The translations under genes and the position numbers were made by a program. A DNA stretch of 5,726 bases from an uncultured Verrucomicrobiota bacterium (lineage in GTDB: Bacteria > Verrucomicrobiota > Kiritimatiellia > RFP12 > UBA1067), in assembly GCA_947305585.1 (NCBI GenBank), contig CAMZDY010000070.1, positions 1 to 5,726 of the forward strand. The letters are read 5' to 3'. The notes beneath the pieces were generated by a model. The model did no database searches. It was not told the origin of the DNA and saw nothing but the letters and a program-made list of their open reading frames with translations. This document shows, piece by piece, positions 1-5,726 of this stretch (positions are counted from its first letter, which is position 1; each line of letters begins with the position of its first letter).

Positions 1-2
1 AC

Positions 3-251
3 GAGCGCGAGCGCTTGCGCAAGCTCCTCAACATGTCCGTCAACGAAATCGAACTGAGCGTGCGCGCGGCCAACTGCCTCAACAACGCCAACATCGGCAC
101 GGTGGGCGAGCTTGCCTCCAAGACGGAAGCGGACATGCTGAAGTACCGCAACTTCGGCAAGAAGTCGCTTACGGAGATCAAGGCCAAGCTCGTGGAGCTG
201 GGTCTGAGCCTCGGCTACAAGTTCGACCCGGATCTGATGGAGAAGAAATAA
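3..251 (+). CDS. rpoA: RNA polymerase alpha subunit, C-terminal domain (5' end outside window)
   Basis: This is the last 82 codons of rpoA plus a TAA stop; the reading frame is open to the window's left edge, so the ATG/TTG codons inside it are not starts. The visible part is the alpha C-terminal domain, the helix-hairpin-helix module that binds UP-element DNA and contacts transcription activators. The diagnostic stretches are [15 protein letters not shown], which contains the Arg of the E. coli DNA-contacting R265 region, and the [10 protein letters not shown] hairpin segment, followed by the usual [11 protein letters not shown] ending. A short acidic/basic tail (DLMEKK) closes the protein. 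It is followed 15 nt later by rplQ, the standard bacterial alpha-operon order. The N-terminal dimerisation and assembly domain is not in the window. The identification is secure; only the start is missing. Confidence 0.97.
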   Translation, partial: ERERLRKLLNMSVNEIELSVRAANCLNNANIGTVGELASKTEADMLKYRNFGKKSLTEIKAKLVELGLSLGYKFDPDLMEKK

Positions 252-258
252 GGAAGGA
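251..258 (+). promoter_or_regulatory. Ribosome-binding site of rplQ
   Basis: AGGAAGGA overlaps the last base of the rpoA stop codon and lies 8 nt before the rplQ ATG. It contains two partial AGGA matches to the 16S rRNA tail and supports the ATG at 267 as the start. Confidence 0.75.
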
Positions 259-266
259 ATTTAGCA

Positions 267-671
267 ATGCGTCATCAAAGAGTAATGAAGAAGTTCGGCC
301 GCTCCACCGAGCATCGCAAGATGCTGATGCGGAGTCTGGTCACCAACCTCGTCCTCGCGGAGTCGATCAAGACGACTCTGCCGAAAGCCAAGGAAGCGCG
401 CAAGGATGCCGACAAGATCGTGACGATCGCCAAGAAGGGCGATCTCGCGGCCCGTCGTCTGGCCGCCAGCCGTCTGCTGGATCCCGCCGCCGTCCAGAAG
501 CTCTTCGACAAGATTGCCCCGGCGATGAAGGACCGTCAGGGCGGATACACGCGCATCGTGAAGCTCGGCACCCGCAAGGGCGACGGCTCGGAAATGTGCG
601 TGCTGGCCTGGGTCACCGCGGCTGCCGAAGCCGCCCCCAAGGCGGAAGAGCCGGCGAAGGAGGTGAAGTGA
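267..671 (+). CDS. rplQ: Large-subunit ribosomal protein bL17
   Basis: This encodes bL17, a structural protein of the 50S subunit placed near the peptide exit tunnel. The 134-residue product begins MRHQRVMKKFGRSTEHRKML, a close match to the family's N-terminal signature (RH, K, L/FGR, HR, AML). The middle carries the typical ESIKTTLPKAKEARKDADKI helix, and the GGYTRIVKLGTRKGDGSEM segment is the conserved C-terminal core. After the core, roughly residues 118-134 form a low-complexity tail rich in Ala, Glu and Lys (AEAAPKAEEPAKEVK), a common kind of extension in bL17. Length is close to the family norm. The ATG is preceded by a good ribosome-binding site, and the gene follows rpoA as in most bacteria. 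Its last codons also serve as the ribosome-binding site of rpsU, suggesting coupled translation. Confidence 0.97.
   Translation: MRHQRVMKKFGRSTEHRKMLMRSLVTNLVLAESIKTTLPKAKEARKDADKIVTIAKKGDLAARRLAASRLLDPAAVQKLFDKIAPAMKDRQGGYTRIVKLGTRKGDGSEMCVLAWVTAAAEAAPKAEEPAKEVK
657..666 (+). promoter_or_regulatory. Perfect 10-nt Shine-Dalgarno of rpsU, inside the rplQ tail
   Basis: AAGGAGGTGA is fully complementary to the canonical 16S rRNA 3' end and ends 6 nt before the rpsU ATG. It overlaps the Lys-Glu-Val-Lys codons that end rplQ. It is the strongest of the four ribosome-binding sites in the window (the others match over about 5-6 contiguous bases). This fixes the rpsU start and implies strong initiation. 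Confidence 0.88.
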
Positions 672-672
672 T

Positions 673-876
673 ATGGCGATCGTGCTGAAGCTCAAGAAGG
701 GCGAGTCCGTCGAGCGCGGGCTCAAGCGCATGAAGAAGATCCTCGACAAGGAGGGTCTCCTCAAGACCATCCGCGATCAGCGCTACTTCGAAAAGCCTTG
801 CGTCAAAGCGAGGAAGAAATCGCAACGTGCGCGAATCCGCAACCGTTCGCGTCGCGGCCGCATGGAGCTCAACTGA
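673..876 (+). CDS. rpsU: Small-subunit ribosomal protein bS21
   Basis: This encodes bS21, a small basic protein of the 30S platform near the 16S 3' end and the anti-Shine-Dalgarno sequence, where it assists initiation. The 67-residue product matches the family over its whole length: an N-terminal strand (MAIVLKLKKGESVERGLKRMKK), a central LLKTIRDQRYFEKP segment equivalent to the R-x(5)-Y/F-EKP signature, then a strongly basic C-terminal helix rich in Arg and Lys. Length is within the usual 58-71 residues. The gene begins one base after the rplQ stop and has a perfect Shine-Dalgarno. rpsU is better known next to dnaG/rpoD or alone, so its place at the end of the alpha operon is notable. A hairpin follows 13 nt after the stop. 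Identification is firm. Confidence 0.95.
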   Translation: MAIVLKLKKGESVERGLKRMKKILDKEGLLKTIRDQRYFEKPCVKARKKSQRARIRNRSRRGRMELN

Positions 877-889
877 GCATGATGAATGA

Positions 890-918
890 AAGGGCTCGCC
901 GCGAACCGGCGAGCCCTT
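890..918 (+). terminator. Hairpin, probable intrinsic terminator or attenuator after rpsU
   Basis: AAGGGCTCGCC at 890-900 and GGCGAGCCCTT at 908-918 are perfect reverse complements, giving an 11-bp stem with a 7-nt loop (GCGAACC). The position right after the last ribosomal-protein gene fits a terminator. The following bases (CGTGTTTGAC) are not a proper U-tract: only a TT at the stem base and a TTT several bases later. Termination may therefore be partial, or the hairpin may act in another way (mRNA 3'-end protection, attenuation before the galactosidase). No other structure was found in the 66-nt gap. Confidence 0.7.
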
Positions 919-930
919 CGTGTTTGACAA

Positions 931-936
931 GGGAGG
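931..936 (+). promoter_or_regulatory. Ribosome-binding site of the beta-galactosidase gene
   Basis: GGGAGG lies 6 nt before the ATG at 943 and supports that start over the in-frame ATGs at 952 and 958. An in-frame TGA at 925-927 excludes any start further upstream. Confidence 0.8.
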
Positions 937-942
937 AACGAA

Positions 943-990
943 ATGGGCATTATGACTATGTTGTTGGCGTTGGTGGCGGCGGCCCCGGCG
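943..990 (+). other. Putative N-terminal signal peptide of the beta-galactosidase
   Basis: The first 16 residues, MGIMTMLLALVAAAPA, form one hydrophobic run ending in an Ala-x-Ala-type site before GDEW. This resembles a Sec signal peptide with cleavage after residue 16. The absence of any basic residue in the n-region is atypical, and the hydrophobic core is short. Export therefore rests mainly on this run plus the presence of a surface-type F5/8C module. Confidence 0.5.
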
Positions 991-3900
991 GGGGACGAGT
1001 GGCAGAACAACCAGAAGCTGGGCGAAGGCAAGGAGCCGGTAAGGGCGGCGTTTTCGAGCTTCTCCCGGCTGGAGGACGCGCTCAAGATCCTGCCGGAGTA
1101 TTCCGACCGGCAGATATGTCTCGACAGCGACACCGAATGGGCTTTCAACTGGTCGCCCACCCCGGCCACGCGCGGACAGGGCGATTGGCGGATCATCAAG
1201 GTGCCTTGCTCCTGGCAGGCGATGGGTGCGAGCGACAACGGCGGTTGGGGCACGCCGCTCTACACGAACGTCATCTATCCCTTCCAGCCCGACGTGCCCG
1301 GCGGGTCGCGGGTGATGCTCACGCCGCCCAAGGAGTACACGAACTATCTTCAGCGCAATCCGGTGGGCACCTACCGGCGCAATTTCGAATTGTCCGTCAA
1401 GAACCCCGCCATGCGCTACTTCCTCAAGTTCGACGGCGTGGACAGTTTCTTCTATCTCTGGGTGAACGGAAGGTACATGGGATACTCCAAGGATTCGCGC
1501 ACTCCGGCGGAGTTCGACGTGACGGAGATCATCCATTCCGGCACCAACTCGGTGCGGCTCGAGGTGTACCGCTATTCCGACGGCAGCTATCTGGAAGACC
1601 AGGACATGTTCCGGCTGTCGGGCATCTTCCGCTGCACGTGGCTCGTGATCCGTCCGCAGAACCGGATCAAGGACTTCTTCGTGACGGCCAAGCCGGTGGA
1701 GGAAGGCAGGTTCGAAGGGGCTTGGCAGGTCAACGTGGACACCGAAGGGTACGTGGTCACCTCCATCTACGATTGGGACGACAAGCTGGTGGCGCGGAGC
1801 GACGCGAAGACTTTCGTCGTGGAAAGCCCCAAGCTCTGGAGCGCGGAGGAGCCAAACTGCTACAAGGTGGTGCTCAACAACGGCCGCGAGTTCGTGAGCG
1901 CGGTGTTCGGCTTCCGTGTGAGCGAAATCAAGAACGGCCGCTACTACCTCAACGGCCAGCCCATCAAGCTCAAAGGCGCCAACCTGCACGAGACCGACCC
2001 GATGTACGGCCACTGGGTGCCGCAGTCGCGTCGCGAACAGGACGTTGAGCTTTTGAAGGCGGCCAACTGCAACACGGTGCGCTGCTCGCACTATCCGCAG
2101 GACGACTATTTCTACTATCTCGCCGACACCAAGGGGCTTTACGTGGTGGACGAAGCCAACGTGGAGTCGCACGGCTACGGCTACGGCGAATCGTCGCTCA
2201 GCCACCGTCCGGAATGGCGCGCGGCCACGGTGGCTCGCGACATGGCGATGGTGGAGCGCAACAAGAACCATCCTTCGATCGTGATCTGGAGCTACGGCAA
2301 CGAGGCGGGTCCGGGCGAGAATTTCGCCGCCTGCCGCGACGCCATCAAGGCGCGCGACCTTACGCGTCCGACCCACTACGAGCGCGACTGGAGCGTGGCG
2401 GACATGGACGGTTGCCAGTATCCGACCGTCGAATGGGTGCAGGCCAAGGCGGCCGCCGTCAATTCGGCCAAGCCGTTCTACATTTCCGAATACGCCCACA
2501 ACATGGGCAACGCGATGGGCAACCTGAAGGACTACCAGGACGCCATCGAGAGTTCCGACGTGATCCTGGGCGCCACCATCTGGGACTGGGTGGACCAGGG
2601 TCTATGGAAGAAGACGGCCGACGGCAAGACGATCCTAGCGTTCGGCGGCGACTTCGGCGACAAGCCGAACGACGGGCTCTTCTGCATGAACGGATGCATC
2701 CTGAGCGACCGTTCGCTGGAGCCGGGCTATTTCGAGATCCGCCACGTCTACCAGAACTGGACGGCGCGCGCCACCGATGATTTCAAGCGTATCGTGGTGC
2801 GCAACAAGAACTATTTCGTCTCCTCGAAGGGCGTCAGTTGCGTCTGGACGGGCCTGCGGGACGGCGAACCTTTCGCCCACGGCAGCTTCCCGCTGTCTTT
2901 CGGCGGCCCCGTGCGCGATCCGGAGATGAAGCCGCAGACCGAGCGCGAATTCCCGCTGCCGGCCTACTTTGAGGAAGTGCGTTCGATGCGCTCCGGCGCG
3001 TTCGCGCTCCGGCTGAAGTTCGTGCAGAACGGGCGTGAGATCGGCTCCGACCAGATCGAGTTCCCGTCCGAGCAGGTCTTCTTCGAGGGCGCCCCGGGCG
3101 AAGTGGAGGTGCAGGAAGACAAGGATGCGCTGACGCTCAAGGCGGGCTGCACCAAGGTGACGTTCTGCCGCCGGACCGGTTTGCCGCGCGCCATCCGCTA
3201 CAAGGGGCCTGCGGGCATCCGCGAACTGCTGGAAAGCCCGATGCGGCTGGAGGCGTTCCGGGCGCCGAGCTCCAACGAGAACATGGTGGAGCAGGAGTGG
3301 CTCAAGTACGGTCTGGACCGGCTCGAGGCGAAGAGCTGCGAGTTCGGCGAGGTGCAGGACGGCGAGGACGGCTCCAAGACCTTCACCGTAACGACCGTCT
3401 GGACCGGCAACAAGCGTCTGGACAAGCCGCTGGAGTTCACGGTGGCATGCAGGTGGACGATGTTCGGCGATGGCGAACTCGCCTGCGAATCGGTGATCCG
3501 CGGCCTCGGCCCCAAAGTGGAGCTGGCCCGGATCGGTTTCGGCTTCACCGTGCCCAAAGACAAGGACGATGTGGTGGAGTGGTTCGGACGCGGTCCGTTC
3601 GAGAACTATCCCGACCGCAAGTCGGGCGCGTTCACGGGCCGGTGGCGGATGTCGCCGCAGGAGTTCTTCGTTCCCTATGCGCGCAACGAAGACTGCGGCA
3701 ACCGCGAGGATGTTTGCGGCTTCCGGTTCTCGCAGGGGCTTACCTTCCGCGCGTTGGGCGATCCGTTCGCCTTCGAGGTGAATCCCTGGACGCCGATGGA
3801 GCTCAAGAGCGCGTTGCATCCGCCGGAACTGCCGGAGTCGACGCATACGTACGTGGGCGTTTTCGCCGCCACGCGCGGACTGGGCGGCGCGAGCTGCGGA

Positions 3901-4467
3901 CCGGCGCCGATGGAGCGCGACATCATCGACACGAAGATGGACTTCGCGCTCGACTTCACTTTGGGCGTGAACGACGAGCGGCTGTCGGCCCGCCAGCTCC
4001 CCGAGAGCCATCGCGAAGCGCTGACGGCGATGCTGCCGGAGCGTCCGGTGGTGGCCGAGAACCGCATCCACGCGTGCTCCAGCCGCGAGCCGGTGCATGG
4101 CGAGCCCGAGCATCTCATCGATGGCGATCTCAACACCATCTGGCATTCGCAGTACGGCACCACGATGGGCAGCTTTCCGCATTCGGTCACTGTGGCGCTA
4201 GGCAAGCCCACCGACATGAAGGGGCTTCGGCTCTGGCAGCGCCAGATCGGCGTGAACGGCATGCTCAAGATCGTGCGCGTGGAGACGAGCGTGGACGGCG
4301 AAACCTGGCAGGATTGGGGCCTGGTGCAGCTGGCGCCGGTCAGGGTGGCGCAGGAGATCCATTTCTCCGGCACGGCGGAACAGGCAAGGTTCTACCGCAT
4401 CACCGGGCTCGACAACCACGCCGGCAACGACTTCGCCGCGCTGGCGGAAGCGGAGGTCATAGAGTAA
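943..4467 (+). CDS. Probably exported GH2 beta-galactosidase (LacZ type) with C-terminal F5/8 type C domain
   Basis: This 1174-residue glycoside hydrolase family 2 enzyme is predicted to remove terminal beta-galactosyl residues by a retaining mechanism. A short hydrophobic N-terminus (residues 2-16, ending AAAPA before GDEW) looks like a signal peptide but lacks Lys/Arg. Domains follow LacZ order: jelly-roll sugar-binding domain (about 55-240), Ig-like domain (240-325), TIM barrel (326-620), second Ig-like domain (about 605-710), and small-chain beta-sandwich (about 715-1010, with WFGRGPFENYPDR at 880-892). E. coli active-site residues have counterparts: N109 (N102), D221 (D201), H349 (H357), H383 (H391), E408 and H410 (Mg site E416/H418), acid/base E454 (E461), nucleophile E516 (E537), H519 (H540), W547 (W568), F580 (F601) and N583 (N604). 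Residues about 1035-1174 form an F5/8 type C (CBM32-like) module containing HLIDGDLNTIWHSQY. The family and catalytic competence are clear; the natural substrate (lactose, mucin or plant galactoside) and export are inferred. Its stop is 1 nt from glnS. Confidence 0.93.
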   Translation: MGIMTMLLALVAAAPAGDEWQNNQKLGEGKEPVRAAFSSFSRLEDALKILPEYSDRQICLDSDTEWAFNWSPTPATRGQGDWRIIKVPCSWQAMGASDNGGWGTPLYTNVIYPFQPDVPGGSRVMLTPPKEYTNYLQRNPVGTYRRNFELSVKNPAMRYFLKFDGVDSFFYLWVNGRYMGYSKDSRTPAEFDVTEIIHSGTNSVRLEVYRYSDGSYLEDQDMFRLSGIFRCTWLVIRPQNRIKDFFVTAKPVEEGRFEGAWQVNVDTEGYVVTSIYDWDDKLVARSDAKTFVVESPKLWSAEEPNCYKVVLNNGREFVSAVFGFRVSEIKNGRYYLNGQPIKLKGANLHETDPMYGHWVPQSRREQDVELLKAANCNTVRCSHYPQDDYFYYLADTKGLYVVDEANVESHGYGYGESSLSHRPEWRAATVARDMAMVERNKNHPSIVIWSYGNEAGPGENFAACRDAIKARDLTRPTHYERDWSVADMDGCQYPTVEWVQAKAAAVNSAKPFYISEYAHNMGNAMGNLKDYQDAIESSDVILGATIWDWVDQGLWKKTADGKTILAFGGDFGDKPNDGLFCMNGCILSDRSLEPGYFEIRHVYQNWTARATDDFKRIVVRNKNYFVSSKGVSCVWTGLRDGEPFAHGSFPLSFGGPVRDPEMKPQTEREFPLPAYFEEVRSMRSGAFALRLKFVQNGREIGSDQIEFPSEQVFFEGAPGEVEVQEDKDALTLKAGCTKVTFCRRTGLPRAIRYKGPAGIRELLESPMRLEAFRAPSSNENMVEQEWLKYGLDRLEAKSCEFGEVQDGEDGSKTFTVTTVWTGNKRLDKPLEFTVACRWTMFGDGELACESVIRGLGPKVELARIGFGFTVPKDKDDVVEWFGRGPFENYPDRKSGAFTGRWRMSPQEFFVPYARNEDCGNREDVCGFRFSQGLTFRALGDPFAFEVNPWTPMELKSALHPPELPESTHTYVGVFAATRGLGGASCGPAPMERDIIDTKMDFALDFTLGVNDERLSARQLPESHREALTAMLPERPVVAENRIHACSSREPVHGEPEHLIDGDLNTIWHSQYGTTMGSFPHSVTVALGKPTDMKGLRLWQRQIGVNGMLKIVRVETSVDGETWQDWGLVQLAPVRVAQEIHFSGTAEQARFYRITGLDNHAGNDFAALAEAEVIE
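4045..4464 (+). other. F5/8 type C (discoidin / CBM32-like) domain of the beta-galactosidase
   Basis: Residues about 1035-1174 have the F5/8C layout: an opening strand (VVAENRIHACSS), the HLIDGD-x(4)-W-H-S segment (1057-1068) typical of these domains, LKIVRVETSVDGETWQDWG, and a closing RFYRITGLDNHAGNDFAALAEAEV strand pair. In glycosidases this fold often binds galactosides or other glycans and holds the enzyme on the polymer. E. coli LacZ has no such domain and ends near the preceding beta-sandwich. The ligand cannot be read from the sequence. Confidence 0.85.
4452..4457 (+). promoter_or_regulatory. Ribosome-binding site of glnS, inside the beta-galactosidase gene
   Basis: GGAGGT lies in the last codons of the galactosidase (Ala-Glu-Val), 11 nt before the glnS ATG. 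The spacing is on the long side but usable. With the galactosidase stop between site and start, translation of the two genes is probably coupled. Confidence 0.65.
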
Positions 4468-4468
4468 C

Positions 4469-5726
4469 ATGAGCGAGTCGGACACTTCCAGGCATTTCCT
4501 CCGGCAGTGGATCGAGAAGGACGTGGCCGAAGGCCGCACCGGCGGCAAGGTCGTCACGCGCTTCCCGCCGGAGCCCAACGGCTACATCCACATCGGCCAC
4601 GCCAAGGCGGTGTGCGTCGATTTCGGCATGGCGGAGCTCTTCGGCGGCGAGTGCCACCTCCGGCTTGACGACACCAATCCCGCCAAGGAGTCCGACGAAT
4701 ACGCCGAAAACATCAAGAAGGACATCCGCTGGCTGGGATTCGAGTGGTCGGGCGAGGGCGACGGCGCGGAGCCGGGTTTCTACAACGCCTCGAACATGTT
4801 CGACCGGATGTACGGGATCGCGGAGAATCTCATCAAGGCCGGGCAGGCGTACTGCTGCAATCTGGGGCAGGAGGAGTGGAAGGAGTATCGCGGCGTGCCG
4901 GAGAAGCCGGGCCGTCCCTCGCCTTCGCGCGACACCGATCCGGAGCGCAACCTCAGGATCTTCCGCGAGATGCGCGACGGCAAATACGCCGACGGCGAAT
5001 GGTGCCTCCGGGCCAAGATCGACATGGCCTCGCCCAACATCCACTTCCGCGATCCGGTGATCTACCGCATCCGGCACGTTAGCCACTACCACTTGGGCGA
5101 CAAGTGGTGCATCTATCCCATGTACGATTTCGCGCATCCGATCGAGGATGCGCTCGAAGGCGTGACGCATTCCATGTGCACGCTGGAGTTCGAGGTGCAC
5201 CGTCCGCTCTACGATTGGGTGGTGGACCGGCTGGACGAGATGGGCATGCTGCCCGTGCGCGGCGGCGTCAAGATCCGTACCCAGCAGCGCGAATTCGCCC
5301 GGCTCAACCTCACCTACACGGTCATGAGCAAGCGGCTTCTGCTGCAGATGGTCCAAAACGGCGTGGTGGACGGATGGGACGATCCCCGGATGCCCACGGT
5401 GTGCGGCATGCGCCGGCGCGGCTTCACCCCGGGCGCGATCCGGGAATTCTGCGATCGCATCGGCGTGTCCAAGATGGAGAGCGAGAGCGATCCGGCGCTC
5501 CTCGAATGGTGCGTGCGCGAAGAGCTGAACCGCACGGCCCTGCGCCGGATGGCGGTGCTCGATCCCGTCAAGGTGGTGGTGGACAATTTCGAAGGCGAAA
5601 GGGAGGTGGAGCTTCCCAACAATCCGCTGGACGAGTCGGCCGGGATGCGCCGGACGGTGTTCGGCCGGGAGATCTGGATCGACCGGGCGGACTTCATGGA
5701 GGTGCCGGAGAAGAAGTTCTTCCGCA
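4469..5726 (+). CDS. glnS: Glutaminyl-tRNA synthetase (3' end outside window)
   Basis: This class I synthetase charges tRNA-Gln directly with glutamine using ATP in the cytoplasm. The first 419 codons are visible and remain open at the window's right edge; the family is usually about 550-560 residues. The Rossmann-fold catalytic domain carries PPEPNGYIHIGHAK (HIGH at 41-44), RLDDTNP with D67 equivalent to E. coli glutamine-contacting D66, LRAKIDMASP, YPMYDFAHPIEDALEG (Y219 equivalent to Y211), and the KMSKS-type loop as VMSKR at 285-289. EGWDDPRMPT-like (GWDDPRMPT) and RRRGFTPGAIREFC segments follow. From about residue 340 the anticodon-binding beta-barrel begins (AVLDPVKVVVDNF, then GREIWIDRADF), which distinguishes GlnRS from bacterial GluRS. 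The ATG is one base after the galactosidase stop. V243 occupies the place of E. coli D235, an acceptor-stem contact. Identification is firm. Confidence 0.97.
   Translation, partial: MSESDTSRHFLRQWIEKDVAEGRTGGKVVTRFPPEPNGYIHIGHAKAVCVDFGMAELFGGECHLRLDDTNPAKESDEYAENIKKDIRWLGFEWSGEGDGAEPGFYNASNMFDRMYGIAENLIKAGQAYCCNLGQEEWKEYRGVPEKPGRPSPSRDTDPERNLRIFREMRDGKYADGEWCLRAKIDMASPNIHFRDPVIYRIRHVSHYHLGDKWCIYPMYDFAHPIEDALEGVTHSMCTLEFEVHRPLYDWVVDRLDEMGMLPVRGGVKIRTQQREFARLNLTYTVMSKRLLLQMVQNGVVDGWDDPRMPTVCGMRRRGFTPGAIREFCDRIGVSKMESESDPALLEWCVREELNRTALRRMAVLDPVKVVVDNFEGEREVELPNNPLDESAGMRRTVFGREIWIDRADFMEVPEKKFFR

Noticed and set aside
267..671. Possible riboswitch or ribosomal-protein leader within the alpha-operon tail
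   Set aside because: Gaps between rpoA, rplQ and rpsU are 15 nt and 1 nt, too short for a structured leader, and only ribosome-binding sites are visible.
924..953. TTGACA at 924-929 with CATTAT at 948-953 as a possible sigma-70 promoter
   Set aside because: The -35 match is perfect, but the -10 is a 4/6 match at 18-nt spacing, and transcription would start near 960, after the galactosidase ATG and its ribosome-binding site. It cannot drive the full-length gene and is probably chance.
798..2048. 416-codon open frame on the + strand in another frame of rpsU and the galactosidase
   Set aside because: Arg/Gly/Ala-rich low-complexity translation overlapping two secure genes; an out-of-frame shadow of high-GC codons.
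613..2499. 628-codon open frame on the minus strand across rplQ, rpsU and the galactosidase 5' half
   Set aside because: It lies antisense to three clearly identified genes. Its translation is biased towards Val, His, Arg and Ala without recognisable motifs, as expected from the mirror of high-GC codon use. No ribosome-binding site or family resemblance was seen.
2635..4182. 515-codon open frame on the minus strand opposite the galactosidase 3' half
   Set aside because: Same pattern: an Arg/His/Leu/Ala-rich shadow of a GC-rich gene whose + strand reading has a full conserved domain order.
4457..5356. 299-codon open frame on the minus strand opposite glnS
   Set aside because: The + strand encodes unmistakable GlnRS motifs throughout this region; the antisense product has no recognisable family features.

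Overview
The window shows a high-GC bacterial chromosome with short gaps and all visible genes on the + strand. It holds, in order: the 3' end of rpoA (RNA polymerase alpha), complete rplQ (ribosomal protein bL17), complete rpsU (bS21), a hairpin, a complete large GH2 beta-galactosidase with a C-terminal F5/8 type C carbohydrate-binding domain, and the first 419 codons of glnS (glutaminyl-tRNA synthetase), cut by the window edge.

All five genes have an ATG start where the start is visible, and clear Shine-Dalgarno sequences. That argues against Bacteroidota, which mostly do not use such sites. The alpha C-terminal domain, the LacZ-type glycosidase with an F5/8C domain, a direct GlnRS and the high GC fit a carbohydrate-degrading member of the PVC group (Verrucomicrobiota, Kiritimatiellota or Lentisphaerota). 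This is an inference from general resemblance, not a demonstrated placement.

Positions 1-876 are the tail of the conserved alpha operon (rpoA-rplQ), extended by rpsU with a 1-nt gap. The rpsU ribosome-binding site lies in the last codons of rplQ and is a perfect 10-nt match to the 16S tail. Positions 877-942 are the only real intergenic gap. They hold an 11-bp GC-rich hairpin that probably ends or attenuates the ribosomal-protein transcript, followed by the galactosidase ribosome-binding site. Positions 943-4467 encode the galactosidase, whose active site matches E. coli LacZ residue by residue. Its stop codon is one base from the glnS ATG, and the glnS ribosome-binding site is inside the galactosidase gene, so those two are probably co-transcribed and may be translationally coupled.

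I see no mobile element, CRISPR array, RNA gene or convincing new system. The points worth a second look are the position of a probably exported glycosidase between housekeeping translation genes, the unusual rpsU location with its perfect Shine-Dalgarno, the hairpin that leaves no room for a normal galactosidase promoter, and a substitution at a tRNA-discrimination position in GlnRS.
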